From Chthoniobacteraceae bacterium (lineage in GTDB: Bacteria > Verrucomicrobiota > Verrucomicrobiia > Chthoniobacterales > Chthoniobacteraceae): a stretch of DNA of 64,000 bases. The notes under the pieces are model-generated. The model did not search any database. It worked only from the letters and a program-made list of their open reading frames with translations, and had not been told where the DNA came from. The stretch is taken from the NCBI GenBank assembly GCA_947449735.1, contig CANFTB010000009.1, positions 38,210 to 102,209 of the forward strand. Direction: 5' to 3'. Positions 27,577 to 36,406 of the stretch are shown here, piece after piece; position 1 is the stretch's first letter; each line of letters starts with the position of its first letter. Both the position numbers and the translations under genes were made by a program.

Positions 27577-28446
27577 ATGCATCTGCGCATCACGAAACAC
27601 GGCATTTTCACAGCACTTCTGCTAGCAGCCCGGCTGAACGCAGCCGCTGTTCCACCTCCACCCGCGAACGATTCGTCGGCAGAAGGCAGGCCGTTCCCCG
27701 CCGTTGCCGAGAGCCTCTGGCGCGGCCACGCCAAGCTCGCGTTTAAAATGGGCGAGCACGCCGGATTTGTGGTCGCCCCGAACAGCCCGGGCCCCGGCCG
27801 ACCGTGGATATGGCGCACGTCGTTTCCGGATTATCATCCTGAAGTCGACCTGCTGCTGCTAGAGCGCGGCTACCACATCGCCCACCTCGACGTGCTGAAG
27901 ATGCTGGGAGCCGACACAGCTCTCGACTTGATGGACGCCTTCTACGAGAGGGTGCGCGAAAATTGGAAGCTTGCACCAAAACCTGCCCTTGAGGCGGTGA
28001 GCCGCGGCGGATTGCATGCCTACCGTTACGCCGCACGGCACCCCGACCGGATCGCTTGCATTTACGCCGATGTCCCGGTGATGGACCTCAAGAGCTGGCC
28101 CTCGAAGCGCGCCGACTCGCGCAACCAGCTTCAAGACGCGCTGCATTTTTACGGCTGGACCAGCGAGGACGAGCTTCGGTCCTTCAAGGGAAACCCGCTC
28201 GACCTGCTAGCTCCCATCGCGCAGGCTTCCATCCCGCTCCGGCACATCATCAACCTCCGTGACAAGGTCGTGCCACCCGAGGAAAACACCCTCGAAGCCA
28301 GGCGCAGGCTCCGTGTGTTGGGATGGGACATGGACTTGGTCGTTTTGGATGCAGACACAGCTTTGGAGAGCCACCATTTCCCCATCGCAGAAGCCGAGAA
28401 AACCGCGGACTTTATACTGAAACACACGTTGCGTCCGTCGCCCTGA
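27577..28446 (+). CDS. Secreted alpha/beta hydrolase-like protein
   Basis: The 289-residue protein has an N-terminal signal peptide (GIFTALLLAARLNAAAV) and an alpha/beta-hydrolase body. AVSRGGLHAYRYAARHPDRI resembles the nucleophile elbow with Ser in SRGG. A late Asp in NLRDKVVPPEEN and His in LESHHFP are in the right order for the acid and base of the triad. Related proteins in Planctomycetes and Verrucomicrobia are putative esterases. The substrate is unknown. Upstream 27295-27576 contains no other gene that I can support. Confidence 0.72.
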   Translation: MHLRITKHGIFTALLLAARLNAAAVPPPPANDSSAEGRPFPAVAESLWRGHAKLAFKMGEHAGFVVAPNSPGPGRPWIWRTSFPDYHPEVDLLLLERGYHIAHLDVLKMLGADTALDLMDAFYERVRENWKLAPKPALEAVSRGGLHAYRYAARHPDRIACIYADVPVMDLKSWPSKRADSRNQLQDALHFYGWTSEDELRSFKGNPLDLLAPIAQASIPLRHIINLRDKVVPPEENTLEARRRLRVLGWDMDLVVLDADTALESHHFPIAEAEKTADFILKHTLRPSP

Positions 28447-28513
28447 GACGGCCGGACAAAAGACCTCCCCCACCAAGAGGGTTTATCGCCCACCTCTACC
28501 CCAGCCCAGGAAA

Positions 28514-29314
28514 ATGGATCCCTATCAAAACCCAGATCAACAAAGCGACGCCACAATCCACGCCATGGTAACGCGCCTCGAGCAACGGGCGCAGCATCCG
28601 TTTTTTCTCCGGCTGATCGCGAACTACGCAAATCAGGTGCGCACAGACATTCCGCTCCACATCTTGGATTTGGGCTGCGGAACCGGGGTCGTGATACGGC
28701 AGTTTGAAACCCGGCTTCATTCCGAATCCACGTTGATCGGCGCCGACATCAGCAGCCGGCTTCTGGACGCGGCAAGGACGCACAGTCCTGGTTCCCGAAT
28801 TCATTGGGAGAAGTTGGAGTCCGCCCCTCTGCCATACGACGCTTCAAGTTTTGACGTGATCGTGATGCACACTCTTCTGAGCCACGTCGCGGAGCCAGAG
28901 GTGCTCCTGCGCGAAGCGCACCGGACGTTAAAGCCGGGCGGCTCTTTGATTGTCTTCGACGCCGACCACGCGAGCACCACCTACGGCCTCCCGGACTACG
29001 CCAAAACTCGGGAGACCGACCAGAAGCTGGTGGCGGCGATCGCAACGCACCCGAACATATGCCGCCAGTTGCCAAGACTTTTGAAGCACACGGGGTTCGA
29101 GCTGGAACGCCACAGTGCTGAGATTCTCTCGGAGTGCGGCCGCGGCGATTTTTGGCTCTCAAGCGTGAAGGGCTTTGCACGTCTGATCCCCGCGCTCGGG
29201 ATTCTTCCCGACAAAGAGGGGCAGGCCTGGGTGGAGTCCATGCTCAGCTCCCACGAAGCAGGTACTTTTTTCGCCGCCGGGAGCTACTACACCTTCTTCG
29301 CAAGCAAGCGCTGA
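28514..29314 (+). CDS. Class I SAM-dependent methyltransferase
   Basis: The 266-residue protein has methyltransferase motif I (LHILDLGCGTGVVIRQFE, residues ~50-67), an acidic residue after strand 2 (LIGADIS), SFDVIVMHTLLSH as motif IV and RTLKPGGSLIVFDAD as post-IV. It looks like a UbiE/type 11 small-molecule methyltransferase. No neighbouring biosynthetic genes identify the substrate. Confidence 0.85.
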   Translation: MDPYQNPDQQSDATIHAMVTRLEQRAQHPFFLRLIANYANQVRTDIPLHILDLGCGTGVVIRQFETRLHSESTLIGADISSRLLDAARTHSPGSRIHWEKLESAPLPYDASSFDVIVMHTLLSHVAEPEVLLREAHRTLKPGGSLIVFDADHASTTYGLPDYAKTRETDQKLVAAIATHPNICRQLPRLLKHTGFELERHSAEILSECGRGDFWLSSVKGFARLIPALGILPDKEGQAWVESMLSSHEAGTFFAAGSYYTFFASKR

Positions 29315-29647
29315 TCACCCGGCCCCCTTCGCGGAACGCTCAAGATCCAGATCGACAGATTGTCTACCTCCCCTCCGCGGGTGAGCAGTGAACGAAGGAT
29401 GTGTCTGGTGTGGAACAAGGTGGTGTTTATGTTTACCACGCCACTGCAAGGCCTTCAGTGAAAAGATTTGTTGAACATCGGACAGCGTGAATGCGGTTGC
29501 GCCGCCCCGGATTGTGGCAGGGAATCCGGTGACGCCCGTTTTTGAGGGCTTCCCACGAGGAATCTGACTGCGTGCCGGACAGGGTCGGCTGAATTCCCCC
29601 TTTGCCTAAGGACGCATTGCAGAGTTATCTATTCGCCTCCTTTTCCC
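29315..29647. other. Intergenic region before the murU-like operon
   Basis: I find no convincing gene, RNA or repeat in these 333 bp. A short inverted repeat (GTGGT...ACCAC around 29420-29442) is too weak to call. The promoter of the downstream four-gene operon should be here. Confidence 0.5.
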
Positions 29648-30589
29648 ATGCGTCCGCCCCCATCCACAGCCTTTGTCCTCGGCGCCGGTCTCGGCACCCG
29701 TCTCAAGGCACTCACCGCACACCTGCCCAAGCCGCTCCTGCCGGTGTGCAACACGCCCCTGATCACCCGCGCCTTCGCCCACCTTCGCGAGGCAGGCGTC
29801 CGGCGCTTCGTCGTCAACACCCACTGGCAGGCAGGCGCATACGCCAGCGCGTTCCCCGAGGGTTCTTGGGAGGGGTGCCCTCTTGCCTTCAGCCACGAAT
29901 CCCCCGAGGTCCTCGAAACTGGCGGCGGGCTTAAGCACGCGGCCGAATCGGGCCATCTCCCGGGCGCCGAACCTTTCTGGGTCTACAACGGCGACATCCT
30001 TTCCACCCTTCCCCTGCAAGAGGCCTGGGAAGCGCACCAGAGCGCCGGAAACGAGGTCACCCTCGTGCTCCGTTCCAAGGACGGGCCGCTGCAGGTGGGG
30101 TTCGACAGCGCCTCGGGCCGCATCACCGACCTGGGCAAGCGCCTGCATCCCGAAGTGGAACCAAGGTTCCTCTTCACAGGCATCTACCTCGTCGAACCCG
30201 CATTTCTGCAGCGCATTCCCCCGGGGGTGAAAATCAGCGTCGTGCCAACCTTTGTTGAAATGATCCGCGCGGGCGCGCGCCTGGGCGGCGGCGTGATCGA
30301 CTCGGGCGACTGGTGGGACCTCGGAACCCGCGAGCAAATCCTTGCCGTGCACGCCTCCATGGCTTCCCATGGTGCCCCGTGGATCGCCTCTTCCGCCTCC
30401 GTCGCCCCGGATGCAACGCTCAAGGGCGCGACCGCCGTCGGTGCGGGCGCGTCCATCGGCGCGGGTGCCATTTTAGAGGACTGCGTCGTCTGGGCCGGCG
30501 CCGTGATTTCAGCGGGAAGCCATCTTCGGCGTTGCATCGTCACCCAGAACGCCCTGGTTTCCGGACAACACACCGACGCCGACCTGTGA
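29648..30589 (+). CDS. Sugar-1-phosphate nucleotidyltransferase, MurU-like with hexapeptide tail
   Basis: The 313-residue protein starts with AFVLGAGLGTRLKALTAHLPKPLLPV, the nucleotidyltransferase signature, and has LETGGGLKHA and YNGDILSTL as in MurU, which makes UDP-MurNAc from MurNAc-1-phosphate. Residues ~245-305 form hexapeptide-type turns (ASVAPDATLKGATAVG, IGAGAILEDCVVW), a left-handed beta-helix tail that short MurU enzymes lack. The neighbouring sugar-kinase-like gene overlaps by 4 nt, supporting a MurU/AmgK peptidoglycan-recycling pair. A mannose-1-phosphate guanylyltransferase is the alternative. Confidence 0.72.
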   Translation: MRPPPSTAFVLGAGLGTRLKALTAHLPKPLLPVCNTPLITRAFAHLREAGVRRFVVNTHWQAGAYASAFPEGSWEGCPLAFSHESPEVLETGGGLKHAAESGHLPGAEPFWVYNGDILSTLPLQEAWEAHQSAGNEVTLVLRSKDGPLQVGFDSASGRITDLGKRLHPEVEPRFLFTGIYLVEPAFLQRIPPGVKISVVPTFVEMIRAGARLGGGVIDSGDWWDLGTREQILAVHASMASHGAPWIASSASVAPDATLKGATAVGAGASIGAGAILEDCVVWAGAVISAGSHLRRCIVTQNALVSGQHTDADL

Positions 30590-31638
30590 CAAACCCCACC
30601 CTAGCCGAAATCGAAGCCCTTACCCGCGCCCGCTTCCCAGCCTGCGCCGGCGGACCGCTCGCCCTGGAACCCCTTGAGAAAGGCGGCTCGGACCGGAAGT
30701 TCTACCGCATCCGGCCTTCGCCAGGTGAGCCCCTGATTTTCGTCCAATACGGAAAGCAGCGGGAGGAAAACAGCCACTACGTGGAAATCGGCGCCTTTCT
30801 CCAAAAGGCGGGGGTTAGGGTGCCTATCATGTTTTTGCACGAGCCCGAATCGGGCCGGATCTGGATGGAGGACATGGGCGAACAGGACCTTTGGACCTTT
30901 CGCAACGAACCCTGGCCCGTGCGCAGGCGGCTCTACGAATCGGCGCTCACGCAACTCCACGGGCTCCACACCGCGGCCTCCCGCCACGCCGACTCCGCCG
31001 CACTTCTCGGCCTCCAACCTCCCTTCGACGCTGGTCTCTACCGCTGGGAGCAGGACTATTTTTTTCAAAACTGCGCCATCCGCCACCTCGGCCTGCCACC
31101 CGCAGCACTCGAAGCCGACCGCGCCCGCCTGCACGCCCTCGCTGGCGAGCTGGAACAGATGCCCCGCTGCCTGGTCCATCGTGATTTCCAATCGCAAAAC
31201 ATCGTGGTCAGAAAGGGCGAGCCCTGCTTCATCGACTTTCAAGGCATGCGCTTCGGCCTCCCCCAGTACGACCTCGCCTCCCTGCTACTGGACCCCTACG
31301 TAGATCTCTCTGATTCCGAACAGGAAAGACTCCTGGAGTTTTACTGCGAGCGCGTCCGCGAAGCCGGCGGCGACGTTGGCGGAGACTTCCACCAGAACTA
31401 CCTCCGCTGCGCCGCCCAGCGGCTCATGCAGGCTCTCGGCGCCTACGGTTTTCTGGGCCACGAAAAAGGCCGCCTCGATTTCCTCTCACACATCCCGGTC
31501 GCCCTGCCGCGCCTTGTCACCGTCCTCCAAAAAGTCGGGGGGATGGACTCGCTGGCCCGCCTCCTTCAAGAAGCCGCAACGAAACCAGCGTTGCACACGG
31601 CCCCGGATGCCGTCAAAAAGCCGGATTCTTCATGCTGA
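30586..31638 (+). CDS. Aminoglycoside phosphotransferase-like sugar kinase, AmgK-like
   Basis: The 350-residue product begins at a GTG overlapping the upstream TGA (GTGA), and the next frame upstream lacks homology-like sequence. It has a kinase fold of the APH type: LEKGGSDRKFYRI at the nucleotide loop, WMEDMGEQDLW, catalytic LVHRDFQSQNIVV (His-x-Asp...Asn) and FIDFQGMRFGLPQYDLASLL with the metal-binding Asp. AmgK phosphorylates the anomeric hydroxyl of MurNAc/GlcNAc and is genetically paired with MurU, exactly the arrangement here. The start of the next gene overlaps its end by 7 nt. Confidence 0.78.
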   Translation: MTNPTLAEIEALTRARFPACAGGPLALEPLEKGGSDRKFYRIRPSPGEPLIFVQYGKQREENSHYVEIGAFLQKAGVRVPIMFLHEPESGRIWMEDMGEQDLWTFRNEPWPVRRRLYESALTQLHGLHTAASRHADSAALLGLQPPFDAGLYRWEQDYFFQNCAIRHLGLPPAALEADRARLHALAGELEQMPRCLVHRDFQSQNIVVRKGEPCFIDFQGMRFGLPQYDLASLLLDPYVDLSDSEQERLLEFYCERVREAGGDVGGDFHQNYLRCAAQRLMQALGAYGFLGHEKGRLDFLSHIPVALPRLVTVLQKVGGMDSLARLLQEAATKPALHTAPDAVKKPDSSC

Positions 31639-33617
31639 CGCTCTCTCAAATTTCCAAATCCTACAGCGGCCGGACGCTGTTCCAAGAAGCCTCCCTTCAA
31701 ATCAACCGCGGGGACCGCATCGGCCTCGTCGGACCCAACGGCGCCGGCAAGTCCACGCTGTTGTCCGTGATCCTTGGCACCGAGCCGCCGGACTCCGGGT
31801 CTGTCGCTTGGGAACGCGGGGCGAACTATGGCTTCCTGCCGCAGGAAAGCGCGCAGGTCGGCGAGGAGACCGTCCTCCATCTCGCGTGCGCGGTGACTCC
31901 CGCTTTGGCGGAAGCCAACCGGATCCTGGCCACTGCGCCCGAGGGCTCGGAGGAGCAGCACGCCGCGCTTGAAGTCTTCTCCGATGAAGACGGCTGGCGC
32001 ATCGAGGCCCGGGCAAAGCAGATCCTCAAAGGACTGGCCTTTCGCGAAACCGATTTCGACCGCCCCGCCAAAACTCTGAGCGGCGGGTGGATCATGCGCG
32101 CACACCTGGCGCGTCTCCTCGTACACGAACCGGACCTGCTGCTGCTGGACGAACCCACTAACCACCTCGACCTCGAATGCCTCGGTTGGTTTCAAGAACA
32201 CCTGCGCATGTACCGCGGCGCTATCATGGTCATCTCCCACGACCGCGAATTTCTCAACAGGCTCGTCGATTCCGTGGTGGAACTGAGCCGCAGCCGGCTC
32301 AACCGTTACAAGGGCAACTACGACTCCTACCTCGTGCAGCGCGAGGCGCGCGTGGAGCAGCAGATGGCCGCGTTCAAAAACCAGCAGCGCGAGATCGCCT
32401 CCCTGCAGGCGTTTGCCGACCGGTTCCGCGCCAAGGCGAGCAAGGCCGCCCAGGCCCAGAGCAAGCTCAAGCAGATCGAACGGATGGACCGCATCGAGGC
32501 CCCCGAGGCCCCGGAACGCGTCGTCGGCCAGTTCAAGTTTCCCCAACCGCAACGCTCCGGCCAGCGCGCCATCACGCTCAAAAAAGTCGACCACGCCTAC
32601 GGCTCGCTCGTCGTCTACGAGGGACTTGATTTTGAAGCCGAGCGCGGCCAGCGCACAGTCCTCGTCGGCCCCAACGGCGCGGGTAAGTCCACCCTGCTCA
32701 AGCTGCTCGCGGGCGTGCTGCCCACCCAAAGCGGATCGCTCGAACTCGGCCATCAAGTGCGCGTCGGTTACTTCTCGCAGCACCGTCAGGAGATGCTGCG
32801 CGCCAACGCCACCGTGCTCGAAAACGCCATGGAAAACGCCCCCACGGGCGTCTCCGAGCAGATGGCCCGTTCGCTGTGCGGCGCCTTTCTGTTCCGCGGC
32901 GACGACGTCTTCAAGCCGGTGTCCGTCCTGAGCGGCGGGGAGAAAACACGCCTCGGACTGGTCAAGCTCCTGCTCGACCCGCCCAACCTGCTGTTGATGG
33001 ACGAACCCACCACTCACTTGGACATGTCCTCCATCGACGCGCTCATCGGCGCGCTCAAGCAGTACGAAGGCACCCTCCTGTTCATCTCCCACGACGTCCA
33101 CTTCATCCGCTCCATCGCGGATACCGTCCTCCACATTTCCGCCGGAAAACTCACCCCCTACGCCGGCAACTACGACTACTACCTGGACAAGACCAAAGCC
33201 ACTTCCGCACGCGCCGCCCTCACCGCCGGCGAAGGCCTCTCCGACCACCGGGCTGGAACCGTTGTAAAGCCGGCCAAGCCCGCTTCTCAGGCCCCGGACG
33301 CCCCCGCGCCCGGACCCGGAATGCGCGAAGTTCGCGAAGCCCGCAAGCGCGAACAGGCAGAGCGGGCCGCCAAGGCCAAGCTCCAGCGCGAACGCGAGAA
33401 GGCGCTTGCGGACGCGGAAGCGGAGGTCACGAAACTGGAGGCGCAGCAGCGCGAAATCACGACCGCCCTCGAAGGATCAGAGGCTTACGAAAATTCTTCC
33501 CTCGCGCTCAAACTGAACCGCGACCTGATGAACATCCAGCGCGCCATCGCCGAGGCCACGGCCCGCTGGGACCTTCTCGCAGAACAATCCCAACCGGAGG
33601 AGCCCGTCGTCGCTTGA
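31632..33617 (+). CDS. ABC-F family ATPase
   Basis: The 661-residue soluble protein has two ATPase domains without membrane spans: GPNGAGKST occurs twice, with LSGGWIMRAHLARLL and LSGGEKTRLGLVKLL signatures and LLLLDEPTNHLDL / LLLMDEPTTHLDM Walker B segments. A charged linker (~residues 235-300) joins them and a Lys/Glu/Ala-rich coiled coil forms the last ~110 residues. ABC-F proteins act on ribosomes in translation or antibiotic resistance. The C-terminal coiled coil is Uup/YheS-like. It overlaps the kinase gene by 7 nt and is followed after 5 nt by a gcvH-like gene. Confidence 0.92.
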   Translation: MLTLSQISKSYSGRTLFQEASLQINRGDRIGLVGPNGAGKSTLLSVILGTEPPDSGSVAWERGANYGFLPQESAQVGEETVLHLACAVTPALAEANRILATAPEGSEEQHAALEVFSDEDGWRIEARAKQILKGLAFRETDFDRPAKTLSGGWIMRAHLARLLVHEPDLLLLDEPTNHLDLECLGWFQEHLRMYRGAIMVISHDREFLNRLVDSVVELSRSRLNRYKGNYDSYLVQREARVEQQMAAFKNQQREIASLQAFADRFRAKASKAAQAQSKLKQIERMDRIEAPEAPERVVGQFKFPQPQRSGQRAITLKKVDHAYGSLVVYEGLDFEAERGQRTVLVGPNGAGKSTLLKLLAGVLPTQSGSLELGHQVRVGYFSQHRQEMLRANATVLENAMENAPTGVSEQMARSLCGAFLFRGDDVFKPVSVLSGGEKTRLGLVKLLLDPPNLLLMDEPTTHLDMSSIDALIGALKQYEGTLLFISHDVHFIRSIADTVLHISAGKLTPYAGNYDYYLDKTKATSARAALTAGEGLSDHRAGTVVKPAKPASQAPDAPAPGPGMREVREARKREQAERAAKAKLQREREKALADAEAEVTKLEAQQREITTALEGSEAYENSSLALKLNRDLMNIQRAIAEATARWDLLAEQSQPEEPVVA

Positions 33618-33622
33618 TTCCC

Positions 33623-34093
33623 ATGGCGGACCAGACTGTTTTCTACAAACGATCCACTTTCGTCACCCACCTGCCGAAGGAAGCGCTGTTCAGCCCCAGC
33701 CACTACTGGCTTCTGCCGGAGGCCGCCGGGGTCTGGCGCGTGGGCTTTACAAAGTTCGCCACGCGGATGCTGGGCGACCTGGTGGATCATCAATTTGAAA
33801 AACAGTCGGGCGAACCCCTGGCCAGCGGCGACATCGTCGGTTCGGTGGAAGGGTTCAAGGCCATCTCAGACCTCTATTCGCCCATCACGGGATCCTTCCA
33901 AGGCGGCAACCCGGAGCTCCAAAAAGACCCCGAGATCATCAGCAGCGACCCCTACGGGGCAGGCTGGCTGTTCCGCGCCGCCGGGACGCCGGACGCCCGT
34001 TGCGGCGACGTCGAAAGCTACAGGAGTCTCTTGGACGCCACGATCGACCGGATGCTGGAGAAGGAAGGGCATTCGGACGAAGCGCAGGAGTAG
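33623..34093 (+). CDS. gcvH: Glycine cleavage H-like lipoyl protein
   Basis: The 156-residue protein from the ATG at 33623 carries the lipoyl motif VGSVEGFKAISDLYSPITG with modifiable Lys79, the usual GcvH hairpin. Before it HYWLLPEAAGVWRVGFTKFA matches the H-protein N-terminus; after it come DPYGAGWLFR and a terminal helix. GcvT and GcvP genes are not nearby. It could still serve a glycine cleavage system encoded elsewhere, or carry lipoate for protein lipoylation. It ends the murU-like operon. Confidence 0.88.
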   Translation: MADQTVFYKRSTFVTHLPKEALFSPSHYWLLPEAAGVWRVGFTKFATRMLGDLVDHQFEKQSGEPLASGDIVGSVEGFKAISDLYSPITGSFQGGNPELQKDPEIISSDPYGAGWLFRAAGTPDARCGDVESYRSLLDATIDRMLEKEGHSDEAQE

Positions 34094-34096
34094 GGG

Positions 34097-34201
34097 ACAA
34101 GTCGTGATTTTCGACAGCGATCAACCTTTCGCCGTTTTGGTCCCCTTCCGGGGGACTCTACCTGATGCCCCCCGGCCAGCGAGGGTGTCGGAACTTGGAA
34201 A
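34097..34201 (+). pseudogene. Remnant of a Phd/YefM-type antitoxin gene
   Basis: In frame with the end of gcvH but after its stop, the translation GQVVIFDSDQPFAVLVPF resembles the Phd/YefM core in which a VVI strand is followed by a Pro-Ala-Val-Leu-Val-Pro strand. No start codon or N-terminal DNA-binding part precedes it, and the frame after ~34200 loses similarity. It directly precedes a PIN-domain remnant, the natural order of a toxin-antitoxin operon. Confidence 0.4.
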
Positions 34202-34330
34202 ATGGGGCCACCTGACCATGCCGCGTCACGACAGAAACTCTCACGCAGGCTCCCCCAGGAGGGCACCCGTTCAATGCGCATCCCAGGCAGCCCTGGCCGA
34301 GTGCATTTCCGCAGGAAGACGCGAGGACAG

Positions 34331-34488
34331 ATGAGATTTTGGGACAGTTCAGCGCTCGCTACCCTGTTGGTTCAGAAGCGCAGCTCGTTTCGGTGCTCCA
34401 AATAAGAGACATGCGCTTCGTAACTTTGGATGAAAACCTGGCAAACTGCGCCGCGCGCGAAGGCTTTGCCGTCATTCCGCATCTTTAA
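34331..34488 (+). pseudogene. Internally deleted PIN-domain (VapC-like) toxin gene
   Basis: MRFWDSSALATLLV at 34331 is the classic PIN N-terminus with its first catalytic Asp. About 30 nt later, in a different frame, EAQLVSVLQIRD and MRFVTLDENLANCAAREGF are the PIN C-terminus containing the late Asp, ending at a TAA at 34486-34488. The middle ~80 residues with the other acidic residues are missing. The gene is therefore a deletion plus frameshift relic, with no active nuclease possible. Confidence 0.55.
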
Positions 34489-34604
34489 AGCCGCTCGCAA
34501 CTGCGTTGCGACTTCGAGCGTCCAAGCCTTTTGCCATGGACTAAATCATTCTAATCCAGAGAATTCTTGCGAGGTTATCCTCCCGTCGCCCCCGCCATCC
34601 CCCC

Positions 34605-36329
34605 ATGCTCGACCTCAAGATCCCCCTGCTCCTGCTGTTCGGCTGCACTCCGCTGCTGGCAGCACCGTTGACTGTTTTCACCAACGGCCGCGTACTCACC
34701 GTGGATGCAAATTTTTCGGTATCCGACGCCATCGCCGTCGAAGGCGAACGGATTGTGGCCTTAGGCGAACAGGCCAAGGCGCTCGCCAAATCCAAACCCG
34801 GAGCAACCACCGTCGACCTGCGCGGCCGCATGCTGCTGCCAGGGCTCATGGACTCGCACTCCCATCCAGTGGGCGCCGCAGTCACGGAGTTCGACCATCC
34901 CATTCCGAACATCGAGGACATTCCCCAGCTTTTGGAGTATGTCGCCGGCCGCGCAAAGGCGCTTCCCGAGGGGTCCCTCATCGGCATCGGGCAGGTCTTC
35001 ATCACCCGCCTCAAGGAACAACGGTATCCAACCCGCGAGGAGCTCGACCGGGCGGCTCCGAAGCACCCCGTCCAGTTCAGCACCGGTCCTGACTCGATGC
35101 TGAACTCTCTGGCACTTAAACTCGCCGGGATCGACCGCAACTTCAAGGTGCCGGAGGGTGCCACCGGGGTCGTCGTCAAAGATGCGCAGGGCGAACCCAC
35201 GGGGTTAATGCATGCGTTCAGCCCAAAGCTCGGGCTCAAAACGCCAAGTAAACAGCCGGACGCACAGCAGACCCTCGACCTGGTCAAAAAGCTGTTCGCC
35301 GATTACAACAGCGTCGGATTCACCACGATCGCGGACCGCGGGGCCTCCCGCAGCAACGTGGAGCTCTACAAAAACCTGCTCGATTCGCACAGCCTGACCG
35401 TCCGCCTCCGCCTCTCCCACACCTTCTCCACCGGCGGCCAGTGGCGCACCACCGAAACGGTTCTCGACGAAATCCTGCAGCACCCCCTTTGCAAACCGGA
35501 CCCGATGCTCCAGATCATCGGAACCAAGATCTGGCTGGATGGAGGCATGCTCACCGGCAGCGCCCTCATGCAGGAACCCTGGGGCGTCAGCAGCATCTAC
35601 GGCATCACGGACAAGGAGTACCGGGGCGTCCAGCGCACCCCGAGCGAGAACCTTGTGAAAATGGTCAAAAAAGTCTCGGACGCCGGGCTCCAGTTCACCG
35701 CCCACAGCGTGGGAGACGGGGCAGTGAAGCTCCTGCTCGACGTGTATGAAACCGTCGACAAGGAAAAGCCCATCGCAGCCTCGCGCCCCTGCCTGACCCA
35801 CAGCAACTTCATGACGCCCGAGAGCGTCGCGAAGGCGGGACGACTGGGGGTCGTCGTCGACATGCAACCCATCTGGTTTTACCTTGATGGAGCAACCCTG
35901 CTCAAACAGTTCGGCAACGAGCGCATGAGCCGTTTCCAACCGCTGCGATCCCTGTTTGACGCCAAGGTTGCCGTCGGCGGGGGAAGCGACCACATGCAAA
36001 AAATCGGCAGCCTCCGCTCGATCAACCCCTACAACCCGTGGCTCGGAATGTGGATAACCATCGCCCGCAAGAGCCGCTTCCTAAACGAGAGCCTACACCC
36101 TGAAGGCGGCCTTTCCCGCGAAGAGGCCATCCGCATGTACACCATCAACAACGCGCAGATCCTATTCCTCGAAAAGGAAACAGGGTCCCTCGAAGTAGGC
36201 AAACGTGCAGACTTCGTGATCATTGACCGCGACATCCTCCAGTGCCCGCTGGACGACATCAAGGCCACGCAGGTTCACGAAACGTGGTTGAATGGCAACA
36301 AAGTGTGGCCCGCACCCGCCTCCCTCTAA
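34605..36329 (+). CDS. Exported YtcJ-like amidohydrolase
   Basis: The 574-residue protein has a signal peptide (IPLLLLFGCTPLLAAPL) and the amidohydrolase-superfamily layout: TVFTNGRVLTVD beta-sandwich strand, GLMDSHSHP with the metal-binding His-x-His, a central TIM-barrel with His in FTAHSVGDGA and CLTHSNF, GGGSDHMQ with the catalytic Asp, and a C-terminal ITD-like strand (VGKRADFVIIDRDIL). YtcJ relatives hydrolyse N-acyl or amide bonds; the substrate is not predictable. An exported form is unusual for cytoplasmic amidohydrolases but common in this phylum. Confidence 0.85.
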   Translation: MLDLKIPLLLLFGCTPLLAAPLTVFTNGRVLTVDANFSVSDAIAVEGERIVALGEQAKALAKSKPGATTVDLRGRMLLPGLMDSHSHPVGAAVTEFDHPIPNIEDIPQLLEYVAGRAKALPEGSLIGIGQVFITRLKEQRYPTREELDRAAPKHPVQFSTGPDSMLNSLALKLAGIDRNFKVPEGATGVVVKDAQGEPTGLMHAFSPKLGLKTPSKQPDAQQTLDLVKKLFADYNSVGFTTIADRGASRSNVELYKNLLDSHSLTVRLRLSHTFSTGGQWRTTETVLDEILQHPLCKPDPMLQIIGTKIWLDGGMLTGSALMQEPWGVSSIYGITDKEYRGVQRTPSENLVKMVKKVSDAGLQFTAHSVGDGAVKLLLDVYETVDKEKPIAASRPCLTHSNFMTPESVAKAGRLGVVVDMQPIWFYLDGATLLKQFGNERMSRFQPLRSLFDAKVAVGGGSDHMQKIGSLRSINPYNPWLGMWITIARKSRFLNESLHPEGGLSREEAIRMYTINNAQILFLEKETGSLEVGKRADFVIIDRDILQCPLDDIKATQVHETWLNGNKVWPAPASL

Positions 36330-36406
36330 ATCCCTTTATGGCAGGCTGAACAGGCTGCCTCTGCTTCCAACACCCTTCCGCACCCCCGGAACAACCACTC
36401 TCTGTA

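Noticed and set aside
31566..33248. Minus-strand 560-codon open frame opposite the ABC-F gene
   Set aside because: Its sequence is Gly/Val/His-rich with no domain signature, while the opposite frame has two complete ATPase domains.
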